Shown: positions 10,370 through 24,239, counted from the first letter of the stretch. The stretch: 64,000 bases of DNA from Doris montereyensis (GCA_037039925.1 JAXRKP010000660.1:157001-221000); one strand, 5' to 3'. The notes: generated by a model not told the origin, from the letters alone. Translations and numbers: made by a program.

Positions 10370-12660
10370 AATCACTCTGAGGGCCAGTACATTCAGTTTG
10401 AATGATGGAATCACTTGGGGGCCAACCACTGGGGGCTCAATTTGAATGATGGAACTCATGAGGGCCAATACTTTTGATTGGAGAGGAATCACTTGAGGGC
10501 CATTATACTCCGTTTGAATAATGGAGATGGAATCACTCATGAGCTCGTTTGAATAATGGAGATGGGACCACTCCAAGTCACCTTAGAATGGAGAAAAATG
10601 AGGAGATTTGAATAATGGGAGATAAGACTATTTGAATGATGGAATCACTCATGAGGGCACAATTTGAATAATGGAGAGCTGGCAATTTGAAATGTGGAAT
10701 TTTGGCCAAAATTTGAATTGGAATAACTTATGAGGGCCATTACACTCCATTTGATATGGAATCACTTATTTGAGGGCCAGGGCCATTACATTCAGTTTGA
10801 ATGATGGAATCACTCATGAGGGCCATTACAGTCCATTTGAATGATGGAATCACTTATGAGGGCCATTACACTCAATTTGAATGATGGAATCACTTATGAG
10901 GGCCATTACACTCCATTTGATTTGGAATGATGGAATCACTCATGAGGGCCATTACATTCCATTTGAATGATGGAATCACTCATGAGGGCCATTACACTCT
11001 CATTTGAATGATGGAATCACTCATGAGGGCCATTACACTCAATTTGAATGATGGAATCACTCATGAGGGCCATTACACTCCAATTTGAATAATGGAGATG
11101 GAATCACTTATGAGGGCCATTACACTCCATTTGAATAATGGAATGGAATCACTTATGAGGGCCATTACACTCAGTTTGAATTAATTTGAATAATGGAATA
11201 ACTTATGAGGGCCATTACACTCCATTTGAATGATGGAATCACTTATGAGGGCCATTACACTCAGTTTGAATTTGAATAATGGAGATGGAATCACTCATGA
11301 GGGCCATTACACATTTGAATGATGGAATCACTTGAATTACACTCCATTTGATGATGGAATCACTCATGAGGGCCATTACACATTTGAATGATGGAATTTG
11401 AATAATCCATTTGAAGATGGAATCACTCATGAGGGCCATTACAGTCCATTTGAATGATGGAATTTGAATAATTTGAAGATGGAATCACTCATGAGGGCCA
11501 TTACACTCAATTTGAATGATGATGGAATCACTCATGAGGGCCATTACACTCAATTTGAATAATGGAGATGGAATCACTTATGAGGGCCATTACACTCCAT
11601 TTGAATAATGGAATAACTTAGATGGAATACACTCAGGAGGGCCATTACACTCATTTGAATGATGGAATCACTCATGAGGGCCATTACACTCTATTTGAAT
11701 GATGGAATCACTCATTTGAATGGGCCATTACACTCCATTTGAATGATGGAATCACTCATGAGGGCCATTACACTCCATTTGAATGATGGAATCACTCATG
11801 AGGGAATAAGGCCCATTACACTCCATTTGAATGATGGAATCACTTATGAGGGCCATTACACTCCATTTGAATGATGGAATCACTTATGAGGGCCATTACA
11901 CTCCATTTGAATGATGGAATGAGGGCCATTACACTCCATTTGAATGATGGAATCACTTATGAGGGCCATTACACTCAGTTTGAATGATGGAATCACTCAG
12001 GGCCATTACACTCAATTTGAATGATGGAATCACTCATGAGGGCCATTACACTCAGTTTGAATGATGGAATCACTTATGAGGGCCATTACACTCCATTTGA
12101 ATGATGGAATCAATTTGAGAGCCATTAATCCATTTGAGATGGAATCACCATGAGGGCCATTACACTCCATTTGAATGATGGAATCACTTATGAGGGCCAT
12201 TACACTCAGTTTGAATGATGGAATCACTCATGAGGGCCATTACACTCCATTTGAATGATGGAATCACTTATGAGGGCCATTACACTCCATTTGAATGATG
12301 GAATCACTCATGAGGGCCATTACACTCCATTTGAATGATGGAATCACTCATGAGGGCCATAACACTCCATTTGAATGATGGAATCACTCATGAGGGCCAT
12401 TACACTCCATTTGAATGATGGAATCACTCATGAGGGCCATTACACTCCATTTGAATGATGGAATCACTCATGAGGGCCATTACACTCCATTTGAATGATG
12501 GAATCACTCATGAGGGCCATTACAGTCCATTTGAATGATGGAATCACTCATGAGGGCCATTACACTCAATTTGAATGATGGAATCACTCATGAGGACCAT
12601 TACACTGAATTTGAATGATGGAGATAGAATAATTTATGAGGGCCATTACACTCAATTGAA
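10370..12660. repeat. 40-bp minisatellite, about 50-55 copies, in the intron that splits SET
   Basis: The unit contains GGAATCACTCATGAGGGCC and ATTACACTCCATTTGAATGA. Spacing is exactly 40 bp in the well-ordered part (about 11930-12600). The left third is scrambled, with partial units and 5-20 bp deletions, while the right part is nearly homogeneous. CTCATGAG is an internal palindrome. It occupies most of the intron 9393-13018. Minus-strand reading frames here are array translations, not genes. Confidence 0.97.
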
Positions 12661-12799
12661 TGCTAGGAGTGCTGTTGATTTACAAATCTATTTCCAACAG
12701 CTGTTGATGTGAAAGTTTGGGGTGGTATACAGTGGTTTACTACTTCTGTCACTTCTGCTGACCTTTTTTTTCCCTTGTATGTACTCTTGTCATTATCTG

Positions 12800-12945
12800 C
12801 TCACCCGAGAGCGGGCGGTTGGCTGCCGCTGTTGGTCGGTCCTATTTCTTTCCTTTCCTTCTTTCATCTTGCTGTCTCCTCTTAAATCACCCTAAGATCA
12901 CCACAATGGTAGACGGGGGGTATATTTCAATGAAACGAGAGAGAA
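12800..12945 (+). repeat. Dispersed repeat family D copy
   Basis: It shows GAGCGGGCGGTTGGCTGCCG, TCTTTCCTTTCC, CATCTTGCTGTCTCCTC, CACCCTAAGATCACC, GCAATGGT-like text and ATTTCAATGAAACGAG in order. It begins about 140 bp after the 40-bp array and ends shortly before the next exon. Confidence 0.65.
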
Positions 12946-13018
12946 AATTTTGCCTGAGATTGTTGCTCATGTTGGGACATGGCATTATCTGATTATCATC
13001 GAATCACTTGCTTTACAG

Positions 13019-13114
13019 GGTATTGGCTGCTACATGTTCCGCATCGATGATGACGAAGTTGTTGATGCAACCATGCATGGCAGTGCTGCTCGGTTCATCA
13101 ATCATTCTTGTGAG
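13019..13114 (+). CDS. KMT2A: Trithorax-type methyltransferase, SET core exon (NHSC)
   Basis: Acceptor TTTACAG (ends 13018), donor GTGAGT (13115), both ends in phase 0. It encodes [15 protein letters not shown] then [17 protein letters not shown], the SET-I/SET-C core. RFINHSC is the near-invariant motif that forms the pseudoknot and binds AdoMet. The GIGCYMF and DATMHG text is characteristic of KMT2A/KMT2B/trithorax and differs from KMT2C/D. No break or missing catalytic residue is seen. Confidence 0.97.
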
Positions 13115-16100
13115 GTGAGTGGCAAGCCGACGGTCCCCTCTTAGGGTTGTTTTTACGCTTGAGTGGTTTCATTGACCGGAATCAACCCTTTCGATTTCAA
13201 TTTCTCATAGCTCGCCACCTGATACATAGAAAAAGATTCTTTCAATACTTAAGATTTTTTTTACATTTAGCTTTTATGAAATTATAAAGTATGGAATTGA
13301 GGAGGAGACACTACTCTCAAACCACTTTTTTTTTCATTTACAAACCTATAGGTGTCTTTAATGTTTCATACAAGTGAGATAGGCATCGGTATGCCATATT
13401 TGACTGCTTTTTAAGATTGCATGTGCACTTTTTTTGCGTAACGGGCATAACTCTGGGTCCGAGACCCCTAAAATGATATAATCTATTGAGAATAATTTAT
13501 CCCTTATCCATAATAAGAATTCATTGAAATTTGCTGTGAAGGTCACACACAAACACACAGTGTTGATGCCATAGGAAGCTTTTTTATATAACTGAAATAG
13601 ATTTTTTAAATGCTCATATGAGTCAAAAACCATGAGGTCGTTAGAAATTTCCTTCATTTTCTCAGAATATTTCTGAAAAAATCCATTTACATAAAACATA
13701 ATCATTTTAAAACAAAAAGCTCAATAAGATATAGAGACAAACTACCTGCAAACAGCTATGCCAAATTTCAAAGGTATTGTGTCGATAGTTTTTGAGAAAA
13801 TCTGTACATTGTAACCCCACCCCCTAAAACAAATGCGTTTTGAGAAAACTTTGAAAAACCGGATTAAATCATTGCTCTAAAGAATTGAAGTCATTCAAAC
13901 CCCCAATACTATATGTTTATGCAAAATACAAACCAATACCTGTGGAAAGAGCTTAAAATTTGCTTTAAAACATGTGATTAGTCATAAAATTTCATGCTTG
14001 ATATTTACATGACATAATCTCACACATTGACATACAACTTATAAACACTTGGTACACCACAACAAAAACTATTCACAACAGTCAGAGTCCTGTGGAGAGA
14101 TAAGAAAGAGACTTCAAAAGGATAGATTTTACTTAAAACTTGATACTCATACGAGTGCGGCGTAAATCCATTTCAACGTCTGACGTAAATCCATTTCAAA
14201 AGCTACCTGCAGCATACTGCTCTCTGCCCTCCAGCTGTTGAAGTTGACGAATAGCTGGCAGATCTCCAGCGATGGTTCATTAATGTGAGAAAAAGGGGGA
14301 TATCCATCATCTGACAGAAAGCTGTAAGGCCTGCCCGCCCCATACCAGTTGCGATGGATGTTCACCTCGAACACCCTGTCGGTCTTTGCAGACGTATGCT
14401 AGGTAAACAGGCCCTTACAGCACGTTGTACACGAGAGTTTCAGGAGAGTGGTGAGTCCAAATGTCTGGTCACCTTTAGCAAAAGATAAAGTGGGCTGGAA
14501 ACAAAAGGAACAAAGAAGAATCTTAAATCATTTCTTGGAGGCAGAAAAGCTGTACTATCGTGGCCCCCAGAGAAACAGGAGAATCAGATGGTACTGGCTC
14601 GTCATGCGGAAGAAAAGAAAGCTTCCGGGCTGATGCTGACATGGATGGTGGCGGAGAAGGAGAAGATGAAGATGGTTGCCTTCTCCATCGCCACTTTCCT
14701 ACTCGACTTCCTCTTACTCTTGGTAGGAGGCATCTTCACAAATAATACTAATAATAGCTGTAGAAGAAAAGAAGAGGCAATGCATGAGAACAATGAGAAA
14801 GAATTAGGAAACAAAGGATGAAAGAGTATCCTTACAAAACTAATTTACCAAGTCTTTTCTCCCAAGGAAACTGAAATAAATGTGACAATATCTATTGTAG
14901 CTAATGATGTGTTACAACAAAAGGAAAAATAACATGGTTCCCTATATTATCAAAAACCATCCGTTTCCCTGCACCGTATCTAATAAAAATAGAAAGCAAA
15001 ACATCAACAGGTTGGTCGAAAAGCATCTGGATGTGACGCTGGTGTCTGATCACAACAAATCAAGATACTAGATCTACGTTAAAAAAAAAATCGTTGAAGG
15101 GTTGCTTTATATGATGTCAATTAATATAGCAAGGCATAGAAACTAAATTTGGAGCCAGATTTAGGTCTAGAATCTAGATCTACTTTGATTCGACCACAAC
15201 TTGAATATCACGTACATCTCCATTGCTTGTGAATCACAACAACATTCCCAATCAAACAACACAAAATAGGATGGTCACATACATAAAATAACTATAAGTA
15301 TGATTTGTTTACTTACCTGAATGAGGAAAATGAAAGTTTGATGAAAAACGGCAAAATTGAAAATCTGAATTCGTCAGTCTTAGCTTGTATGCTATCAAAA
15401 CAACTCAAAGATCCTGCGGTGCAAGGAGTTCTTTGTCGTGGTCGCCAGGAAAGGATCAGCTTGGCCAATCGCTGCATCGGATTTCGACACACACCCACCT
15501 CGGCCAATGAAATTGATTGAAATAGGCATCATTTATTTGAATGTAAGGATTCGGTATAGTTTCGTACAAAATTAGCGAGTTTACTATTGAACTGCCGATT
15601 CCAACAATGTATAATATGCTATGGTTTGATGCCTAGTTAGCCTTCTATAAAAACTAGTTGTCACAGGCATTTTATGCATTTCTCGCTCAAAATCAATCAA
15701 ACCTCACTCACTTTGAGATCAATTTCAAGTATTTTACCGTCATTTTTGGATATTTAGGTTTAGCTAGATCGATTTAGCGGCTATCTATCCTGCATAGTAT
15801 CATGAAAACGAAACATCGATAATTAAAAAGTAAGCCTAATATTTTTTGCGATTCCCCCCTCAATTAAAAACAAATTTAACTCAATTTAATCATTAATGTA
15901 TATATTCTAGGAGAAATATATATATATATAGAGAGAGAGAGAGATAACTAAGTGAGTAAATAGACAGTGCTGTGAAGCAATAGACATAAACAATAATTAA
16001 TGACAAATCAGCTTAGCTTCACACACATTAATTGAATCATCATAAATTAATCATTTATTCTCCATCCATCAATTTTCATTGCGTTAACATTTGTAAAAGG

Positions 16101-16699
16101 ACATTATGCATTTCAAAGTTAAGAATGGTTAAAATTTCCTATGGTTCTTGGAAGAAAAGATCTGAAATATCTCTCTGCAGAGATTTTAAATGTATAAGTC
16201 GACCTCTTCTACTTCTAGTTTTGGGTATGGGCGAAAGGGGATTGCTGTTGTCTCTAAGTATACTCCTGAGTTTGGTCTTGCATTGGTTCTCATACAGACC
16301 TTCAAAGCTCTCTGGCTCTAAATCTTTTATCAGTTTCCGTATGTGTTATTAAGAGACAGAAGAGAGGGAGATGTAATTTAAGACGGGCAGAGATTGGCTC
16401 TAAATCATTTATCAGTTTCCCTACGTGTTAGTAAACAGAAGAGAGGGAGACGTAAATTAAGCCGGGCAGAGATTGAAAGACAGAGAGACGTTGGAGGGGG
16501 GGGTTGCTTTTTTTCTTTTCTGTCTTTTATCCCCCACTCTGCCTCAGGGTCTTCTGGTTTTGTAATGTTTCATTATAATCGGGAAGTTGGGAATGAAAGA
16601 GAGAGTGAAAGTTCATAAGATGAATTGTATTGTAATTTATGCATTTTGATTTGACCAGAGCAAATTTTCTTTTGGGCAAATAAAGAGATCTTAGCTTAG

Positions 16700-16730
<31 letters not shown>

Positions 16731-16776
16731 TTATTGTTATCTCGGATTTATTTTTCTCACTTTCTTTTGTCAACAG
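13115..16776 (+). other. 3.7-kb intron, mostly unique AT-rich sequence
   Basis: I see no exon, RNA gene or complete mobile element. It contains a TA/GA run near 15915-15945, a tandem duplication at 16313-16482, and a TCTTA-rich run at about 16694-16733 shortly before the acceptor. Short open frames (e.g. 13358-13705 minus, 15305-15520 plus) have no recognisable domain. Confidence 0.6.
16313..16482. repeat. ~80-bp tandem duplication
   Basis: CTGGCTCTAAATC, TTTATCAGTTTCC, GTGTTA, ACAGAAGAGAGGGAGA and CGGGCAGAGATTG occur twice in the same order, with a few substitutions and small indels. Confidence 0.85.
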
Positions 16777-16844
16777 CCCAACTGTTTCTCAAAGGTGATC
16801 CAAGTTGATGGAAAGAAACACATCGTCATTTTTGCCATGAGACC
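16777..16844 (+). CDS. KMT2A: Trithorax-type methyltransferase, SET exon (PNC...FAMRP)
   Basis: The acceptor is TTGTCAACAG (ends 16776) and the donor GTAAGT (16845). It encodes PNCFSKVIQVDGKKHIVIF then AMRP, following directly on NHSCE. The exon exits in phase 2, which fits the last exon (CC|A). It lies too close to its neighbours in length (68 bp) to stand out as an open frame, but its sequence matches the family along its whole length. Confidence 0.96.
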
Positions 16845-17222
16845 GTAAGTCTTGTAGTTTATGCTCGACATACCTTGTGATTTTCAGAGACTTATGTCGC
16901 ACTTCTATAGTTACGATTTAGTTTTGTGACAATTAAGTTGACTATTTTGAATTAAGTTAGAATTAATAAGTTGTAGGCCTACCTTTTTTTTTTTTTTTCT
17001 TTTTTTTTTGTCTTCTTGTAAGAGATATTGTATGTACAGGGGAGGTGTTCTCTTAGAAGACTTTGTGAGGCAAAAATTACAATTTATTTGTTGGAACGAA
17101 TTCATGTGAAGACGTAACTATGGGTCATTGGCCGATGGTGCTGTCAGATCGTAGTTCTTTCCCTTAACTCTTTCACTCGACTATCTCCAATTGATTCACT
17201 GTAATTCTCTCTGTAACCCTAG

Positions 17223-17328
17223 AATCAAACGAGGCGAAGAGCTGACCTATGACTACAAATTCCCCATTGAAGAAGTCAAGATTCCGTGCCACTGCGGCTC
17301 CAAACGATGCCGCAAGTATTTGAACTAG
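17223..17328 (+). CDS. KMT2A: Trithorax-type methyltransferase, final exon with post-SET domain and stop
   Basis: The acceptor is CTGTAACCCTAG (ends 17222). It encodes [19 protein letters not shown] then [13 protein letters not shown] and TAG at 17326-17328. The ELTYDYKF motif provides the catalytic tyrosine, and the CxCx4C post-SET cluster, together with the NHSC cysteine, binds the zinc that completes the lysine channel. Ending in K-(Y/F)-L-N immediately after the cluster is normal for the KMT2 family, so the C-terminus is complete. Confidence 0.97.
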
Positions 17329-19945
17329 ACGAGTCGTCAATCGTGCTTTAAGTGTGATTGCACCCCAGCTGCCTACCCCCATGCCATGTTTCCTTCTTAG
17401 CCCTGCCCTCTCACAGGACAGGACGGACGGAATGATTGTTTATACTTAAATGTCCCGTAAACTCGACGTCCACAAAGTTGAGCATTAGCAAACCCCCCCC
17501 TTACTTAATGTAATAACATACCGGTAATAACAAAGTCAGTGTAGAGGTCTCATCAAAATCATCAGGACATCGTAAATTGGTCCCCTGAATGCATATTGAG
17601 TTGAAGAATTCACACGGGAAGCGATCACAGTCACATTACAAAAAAATCCATTTTTTAATTTTTGATTTTTAAATATATTTTTTTCTTAAATTCACGGCAC
17701 ACTGTGTGATACTTATCTTGTTATTATGTTATCCATTTTAAGAACCTACTTGAAATATTAAAAAAAATCAGATTTCCTCCAAAATTTTCGGGTGCCCGTG
17801 ATGCTTCAGTAGATGTCGCGGTTTTTCTCGTGGATTCCTCGATTGATGTTGCATTATGAAAATTTTTTGTTAGAAAGTGTCTCACGCATACCGACGTAGA
17901 GCTGCATTTAGTTTTGCCTTCATCGTTTGTTGTTGTAAACTGTTATCATGGGGGGGGGTTGCTCGTCAATTTTTCCCTTTGTTGTGAAAAGGATCCTCCT
18001 TTTCTTCGTTTTCTCTTTGTTTGTTTTTGGGGGCGTTAATTTTATCAAGTGTAAATTTGGGGAGAAATTCTTGAAAGAGGAGGGAAAAGGGGGTTTGGGG
18101 GATGTGGAGGGGAGGGTGCACTACATTCCTTTGATCATCTCACTGTGGTCGGCTATTGAATAAATGCAAGTGTTCAAACGTTTTGATTGGTAATGTTATC
18201 ATTACTGTAATCCTGCAGAGAGAGGAAAATGTTATCTTTACTGTAATCCTGCAGAGAGAGGAAAATGTTATTACTATAATCCTGCAGAGAGAGGAAAATG
18301 TTATCATTACTGTAATCCTGCAGAGAGAGGAAAATGTTATCATTACTGTAATCCTGCAGAGAGAGGAAAATGTTATCATTACTGTAATCCTGCAGAGAGA
18401 GGAAAATGTTATCACTACTGTAATCCTGCGAGAGAGGAAAATGTTATCATTACTGTAATCCTGCAGAGAGAGGAAAATGTTATCATTACTGTAATCCTGC
18501 AGAGAGAGGAAAATGTTATCACTACTGTAATCCTGCAGAGAGGAAAATGTTATCACTAGTAAGAGGAAAATGTTATCATTACTGTAATCCTGCAGAGAGA
18601 GGAAAATGTTATCACTACTGTAATCCTTACAGAGAGGAAAATGTTATCACTACTGTAATCCTGCAGAGAGAGGAAAATGTTATCATTACTGTAATCCTAC
18701 AGAGAGGAAAATTATCATTACAGAGAGGAAAATGTTATCACTATAATCCTGCAGAGAGATGAAAATGTTATCATTACTGTAATCCTGCAGAGAGGGAAAA
18801 TGTTATCATTACTGTAATCCTGCAGAGAGGGAAAATGTTATCATTACTGTAATCCTGCAGAGAGAGGAAAATGTTATCATTACTGTAATCCTGCAGAGAA
18901 AGGAAAATGTTATCATTACTGTAATCCTGCAGAGAGAGGAAAATGTTATCATTACTGTAATCCTGCTGCATGAAGTCTCGTTTGCTAGCCTTGTGCGGCA
19001 TCGCTTATTGTTTGTCCATGAAACCAGAAACTGCCGTTGTGCGACAAGGTAACGGTTGATGATTGGACCCATGTGATAAACAGTGGGGTTTTTTTCTTTT
19101 GGGGGGGTTGTTCAACGACAACGGTTACTTTGGCTACCAGATATTAAAAACTGTAGCTAGACCAGCGGTTCTCAACTCTTTTTTTGTGTGCCCCATGCAT
19201 CATTTGGCCGTATGTCAGAATGTCATTCCCCCCACTCCCACCCCCACCCCTTCCAAAACGATCTGCTTCAAAAGGTGCTTTTAAAAAAACAAGGAAGAGA
19301 TCATAATTCCGCCCGCCCCTAGTTGAAACTCCACTGAGATAGGTTGACTTGTCTACATGGAAGAAAATATCTGTCATTTGTCCACTGAGCTAGACTGACT
19401 TATCTACGTGGAAGAAGAAAATCTGTCATTTGAAGTGATTAGCTTCAAAGCTTTTCTGTTCGTAACTATTTTTACAAAGTATTTTGCAAGGAAAATATAG
19501 CTGCTCTACACTGTTACCAAACTTTTCTCATACAACCAAAAGTTATTTAAGATTATAGTGACCTGTGACAGCATGCTTTATTGCTCTGAATTAAATTCAC
19601 TGTTGGAAATCGGAGATGTTGGGAAAAAGTTATCGAATGAGAAGGGAAATAACTACCTACCAGATTTTGCGTTACCCCAAACATCATCTTGTTCATTGAC
19701 CTATACACATATCTGCCTACGGGGAGAAAAATACATAAATTGCAGAACACGAGATTAGAAAACATTCTATTTTTTACGGACTTCTAGATCAGCAATCGAC
19801 TCATTAATATTTTCATTTATGAAGATTTATAGCGCGCCACGCTATTTTTACCATTTGATGTGATGAATTTTTCTGTTTATTTTGTTTGTAGATACAATGT
19901 CATTGGATGCAATTTAAGTAAATAAAATAAAAAGATTATGTCCTC
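17329..19945 (+). other. Probable 3' untranslated region of the methyltransferase gene
   Basis: This begins after the stop codon. Candidate poly(A) signals are GAATAAATGC at about 18157 and overlapping AATAAA hexamers at about 19919-19930. Which is used cannot be told from sequence. It contains the 36-bp minisatellite at 18187-18967. Nothing else is recognisable. Confidence 0.45.
18187..18967. repeat. 36-bp minisatellite, about 21 copies
   Basis: The unit contains TGTTATCATTACTGTAATCC and TGCAGAGAGAGGAAAA, with period 36 bp. Some copies have shortened GAGA runs. Because 36 is a multiple of three, several frames stay open on both strands (18140-18556 minus and others). These are not genes. 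Confidence 0.97.
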
Positions 19946-21049
19946 AGTTTTTGTGTCTCCTATTTTCCTCTTTCATTGTGTCCTGGTTGTTTTCCCTTCA
20001 TCTGTAAAGCTGAAGTAGTTGGGGGGGGGGTGGTTAATATGCGCCTAGAGCTGTCATAAGATGGGAAAGGGTGCTATAGAAATAAATTGTATTATTAGTA
20101 GTAGTAGTATTTTTAAAAAAAATTAATAGTAATAGTAGCGTTTTTTTAGTCTGAATAGAGCGTTTTGTTCTTTCTCTTAGATCCTTCTCAAATGGTATGC
20201 ATTACACATCTTTTATTTGCAGGATAAGTTTATTGAGGGAGAAACTTCTGTTTTACCGTATTTAATGAAATACAGTCGAAAATGCTTAGTTTGTCCGAAA
20301 ACTCTTGGTCGGAAACTTATGTTCTGTATCTGTATTACTTGGTACGCCAAAGTGTCTCAAGCTTGAGCAAATCATGGAGATGTTGGGGTTTGAGGGTCTC
20401 AATTTTTTACTTTTTCTTGTCACATGTTTTGATTATTAGAGGGGTCTTGAACTGTTCATTTGTCGTAGACATAACGACCCAATTAGTTAGACCAAGGCAT
20501 TCTCAGTCAGTGATAGTTCGTGGTACAAATATGAGTACTCATAGATGTTAGTGTTTCATGTTGTATATCCTATAAGTATAAGAGCCATTTGGTTTTGGTG
20601 TCTCTTTAGTCGTTTTGTTGTAAGTGAAGAGGTCAGTTACCGATACTGTTAGTTCAAAAGACGTGACAAGTCCCGATTTTTGTTTCTTGATGAATTTCCA
20701 CCGCTAAATCCGAAATTCCATTCAAGTTTAATCCGAAATTTACTTTTAGTCAGAAATAATTTCTTTTCCTCAGACGGACAATTTTTTTTCTAGTTAAAAC
20801 CAGCATACGCCAAATCTAGAACTTACTAAAAGAAAACAACAAAGCAACCTCATGACTCTACAAAGACAAAGAAAATCAGAAAGAAGTAATCACGGACTGA
20901 TTGCTTATAGCAACAAGGGAAGTAACTGAAAATAATAAAATAGCATCATATAGTGATGTCCCTTGGCTAATCCGATAGATATTTCTGAAAAAGGCATGTT
21001 ATTATTAATCCAATTACAAGCGTTTCCAAGTGTATACATTTTCTCTGTT

Positions 21050-21560
21050 GACTTACTAGACTTGAGCTTCTGCAATCTTCGTGGAAGATAGGGCCACTGC
21101 AACCACACCCTCCAGCACCAGCGTGTACAGTTGTGGGGGACCCTCTTAGTCTTAGTCTTCAGTTCGGCCCGTGTCATTCCGGCGGCCTTGGCTTCCATGT
21201 CAGCGCTCCTCTGCTACGTCTGTCTTGGTCTTCCCACTCTGTTACTTGCTTGCCTTTTTTTTTTTTCTGTCCTCTTATACCGCAAGGTGTTGAGGGGAGA
21301 TGCAATTGTCGGACTTGGGCCAGGTGTGTTGCCTTTTAGATCGACGTTGTTCTTTTGGAGTGGGTCTCTTGACTCTGTCCATCAATATATCTTTTCCTTG
21401 GTCTTCCTCCTGCCTCGAGTCCGTTAAACTTCACGTTGTCTTGTAGGCCTTTGAGGCTGGCTGGTGTGGCCCCGTTCTCATGACATGTCGAAAGCATTTA
21501 TCTTGTTGTCTCTCACACTTACATCTATTGCATGTTTGATTCTATGCCCACCCGTTGTCT
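21050..21560 (-). mobile_element. Possible LINE C-terminal remnant, antisense
   Basis: On the minus strand, 21440-21500 reads RHVMRTGPHQPASK-like text, resembling the WFGHVMR region near the end of APE-type LINE polyproteins. No upstream reverse-transcriptase motif was found. This is a weak call. Confidence 0.25.
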
Positions 21561-22574
21561 TATGTCTTCGTTTCTTCTTGCGATGTTTAGCTTCTTTCTG
21601 AGACATTTCTTTTTGCTTTTATCTTGTTTTGTTCTGTTTTTATTGAGGGTCCAGGTTTTTGGCACTAGCAGTAGTAAGTAGTGGTAGCAGAGTTAGAATG
21701 AAAATCAGTCTGATGAGCTGTTTCTTTGTCTCCATGTCCAATATTTTCATAGGAAAGGATAAAATGTTAGCTAGTTGGTAGGTGGCCACATTTATTTACC
21801 TACCTTCTGTACTCAAGTACTGTCCATTTCCCCATCTGATGTCAACTATGCTCGCTCTGATAATACTATAGGAATAAATTGACTTGTTGACAATTGGTCC
21901 CCTTGATATGACCTCACGGATTCATCATCATAACATCATCATCATAACATCATCATCATTGTCATCAAGTGTCTTACCACGATTGAAGAGACCAAAACAA
22001 TTGCATTACAACAATGGAACCAATAAGGCGGGCGTAAGGACTGTTGATATTTAATAATAATAATAGTAATATTAATAATGTTTAGATTTATGCTGCGCTT
22101 ATACATAGATTTGCTAAGTCTAAGAGCTTTACAATGTCAACAAGCCACAATTGTGTCAATTGATAACAAACTTGTCTCTGGAGGAAAAAATGTGTCTTCA
22201 ACATTTTCTTAAAGGAAAAAAATGTTTTGGTTGTTCTTAATGTTGGTTGGAAGAGAGTTCCAGATTTTGGGTCCATTGAAAAGAGAAGGCTTTCTCGCCT
22301 AATTTTGTGTTTGGAATAGGTGTGGTTAAGAGGAATTTACTCTATATGACCTCTTGATGTGCCTAGCGTTATCATTATATCATGAAATGATCACTGTCAT
22401 TTTCAAACTCTCTTCTTTCAACAACAAACTTGGGTCTCACTAGCTCAGTAGAATAATAATGCTTACATTACCTACAGCTTATATATGTTTCAAAGTCCAA
22501 ATTCAGGAGCCTTATTGATACAACAATCTTACTTGAAGTAAGTTGTGGCTAGCATTGAAGTCAATAAATTTCAG

Positions 22575-22680
22575 GTATGTCTTCTCTTGGGATAACTCAT
22601 TTTTGTCTTCGCAAGTGTTCATTGTGATCACCGCAATGGTGGATCAGGGTAATTTTCAACGAAACAAACAAACAAATCAC
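22575..22680 (+). repeat. Dispersed repeat family D, 3' part
   Basis: It has GTCTTCTCTTGGGATAACTC, then GTGATCACCGCAATGGTGGA and ACGAAACAAACAAAC, the family's terminal text. Confidence 0.5.
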
Positions 22681-23682
22681 AAGTGCTCATAAATAATGAA
22701 AAAAAGTTAAATCAATATCAATTATTGTCTTGTAAATGGGTGAGGCTGTAGGTCATGCTTTAGCTATATTAAAACATTCTGAGTTGGTCGCTCTCTGTTC
22801 GCCAAAGGCTCTGTTGCCAGGCCACTAAGACCAAGAGTAACCAACTGTCTTGTGCATATAGGTTCTAACAGATTCCAAGTTCATTTTCATTTTCATTTCA
22901 GGAAGTTTTCCACCAGAAGTGACATTGAGTAGAATTTTCATTTACCTAGGTCGTCATTTTAAACAGGTTATGATTAAAAAGTTGGAATACTACTGTTCCT
23001 GCCTACCTGCGTAAACTCGGTAATTGAATACTGATCCGGTCTAATAACCGTACTTCTTATCACCCGGGGTGTAAGATGCGTGTGTAACCTTTGACCTGAG
23101 TTTTTTTTCAAAAAGAAGGTCTACCCTCATTAGAACCGAACTGAACTGGGGATTGCAGTTTCTCAAGTAATTTTTGGGAATTGTAGTATATTCTGTCTTA
23201 ATCTACATTCTTTATCCAAGGAACTGTAAGAAGATGTATGAGAAATAGAAAGAAGAAACAAACTTGAAGACTACACACTCAAATGGGCCATATGCGAAGC
23301 GCAACTTCATTGACACCGACACTGACAGTTTTCATCAAGGCTACCCCGAGTGCAGATAAATTTCACGTTAAAAGGTTTAGTAGATGGTAAAATCGTTTGA
23401 TAATTTTTTTTTTTCAAGAAATTACCTTCAATTAATTAATGAAAATTTCAGTCTCCCAGTCTTTGACTTTTGGTAGAATCTTCATTCACCTAAGCCGTCA
23501 TGAAAGAAAATGGTTTTATAATGAAAAAGTTGGACATGTATCATTCGTGACTACCCGTGTACCTCAGTACTGAGTACTGTACTGAGTACTGACTCGATCT
23601 AACTAATAGTAATACTAATAATCGTTTTTGATATCACCTGGGGTATAACATGCCTGTACTTGTATATACATATATATATGTA

Positions 23683-23842
<160 letters not shown>

Positions 23843-24239
23843 TGACTTTCTAACTTTAAGGGAAGTCAGGAACCACTGTATCCACGACCATCATATTTGT
23901 ATGTAGATTTCAAATAGCCTGATTTAACTGATTACCGTTCTTATATTAGCAAATGAATTATTGCATCAAATCAGTATTTTGTTAATTTGGGAAAAGATTG
24001 ATCGAGGAAACTTTAGCGTTATTAGATCTGATTTCCGGTCATTACAAATCAAAAAGCCTGCACTGTAATCTCAGTCCTGAGTATCGAGTAATAATCTGAT
24101 CTAATAATCGTACTTGATATCACCCGCACCCTGATACAGCGGTGGCTGAGTTTACCGCAATCAAAGTTTGGGAGCTTTTATAATAAAAAGAAATCGTAAT
24201 CCACCATTATCTCCGAGTGAGCCTGGTGCATTATATCAT

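Noticed and set aside
13358..13705. 115-codon minus-strand frame in an intron
   Set aside because: AT-rich, no recognisable domain, no conserved motif, and it lies antisense within a large intron.
18140..19072. Reading frames of 70-138 codons on both strands near 18.2-19.0 kb
   Set aside because: They are produced by the 36-bp minisatellite.
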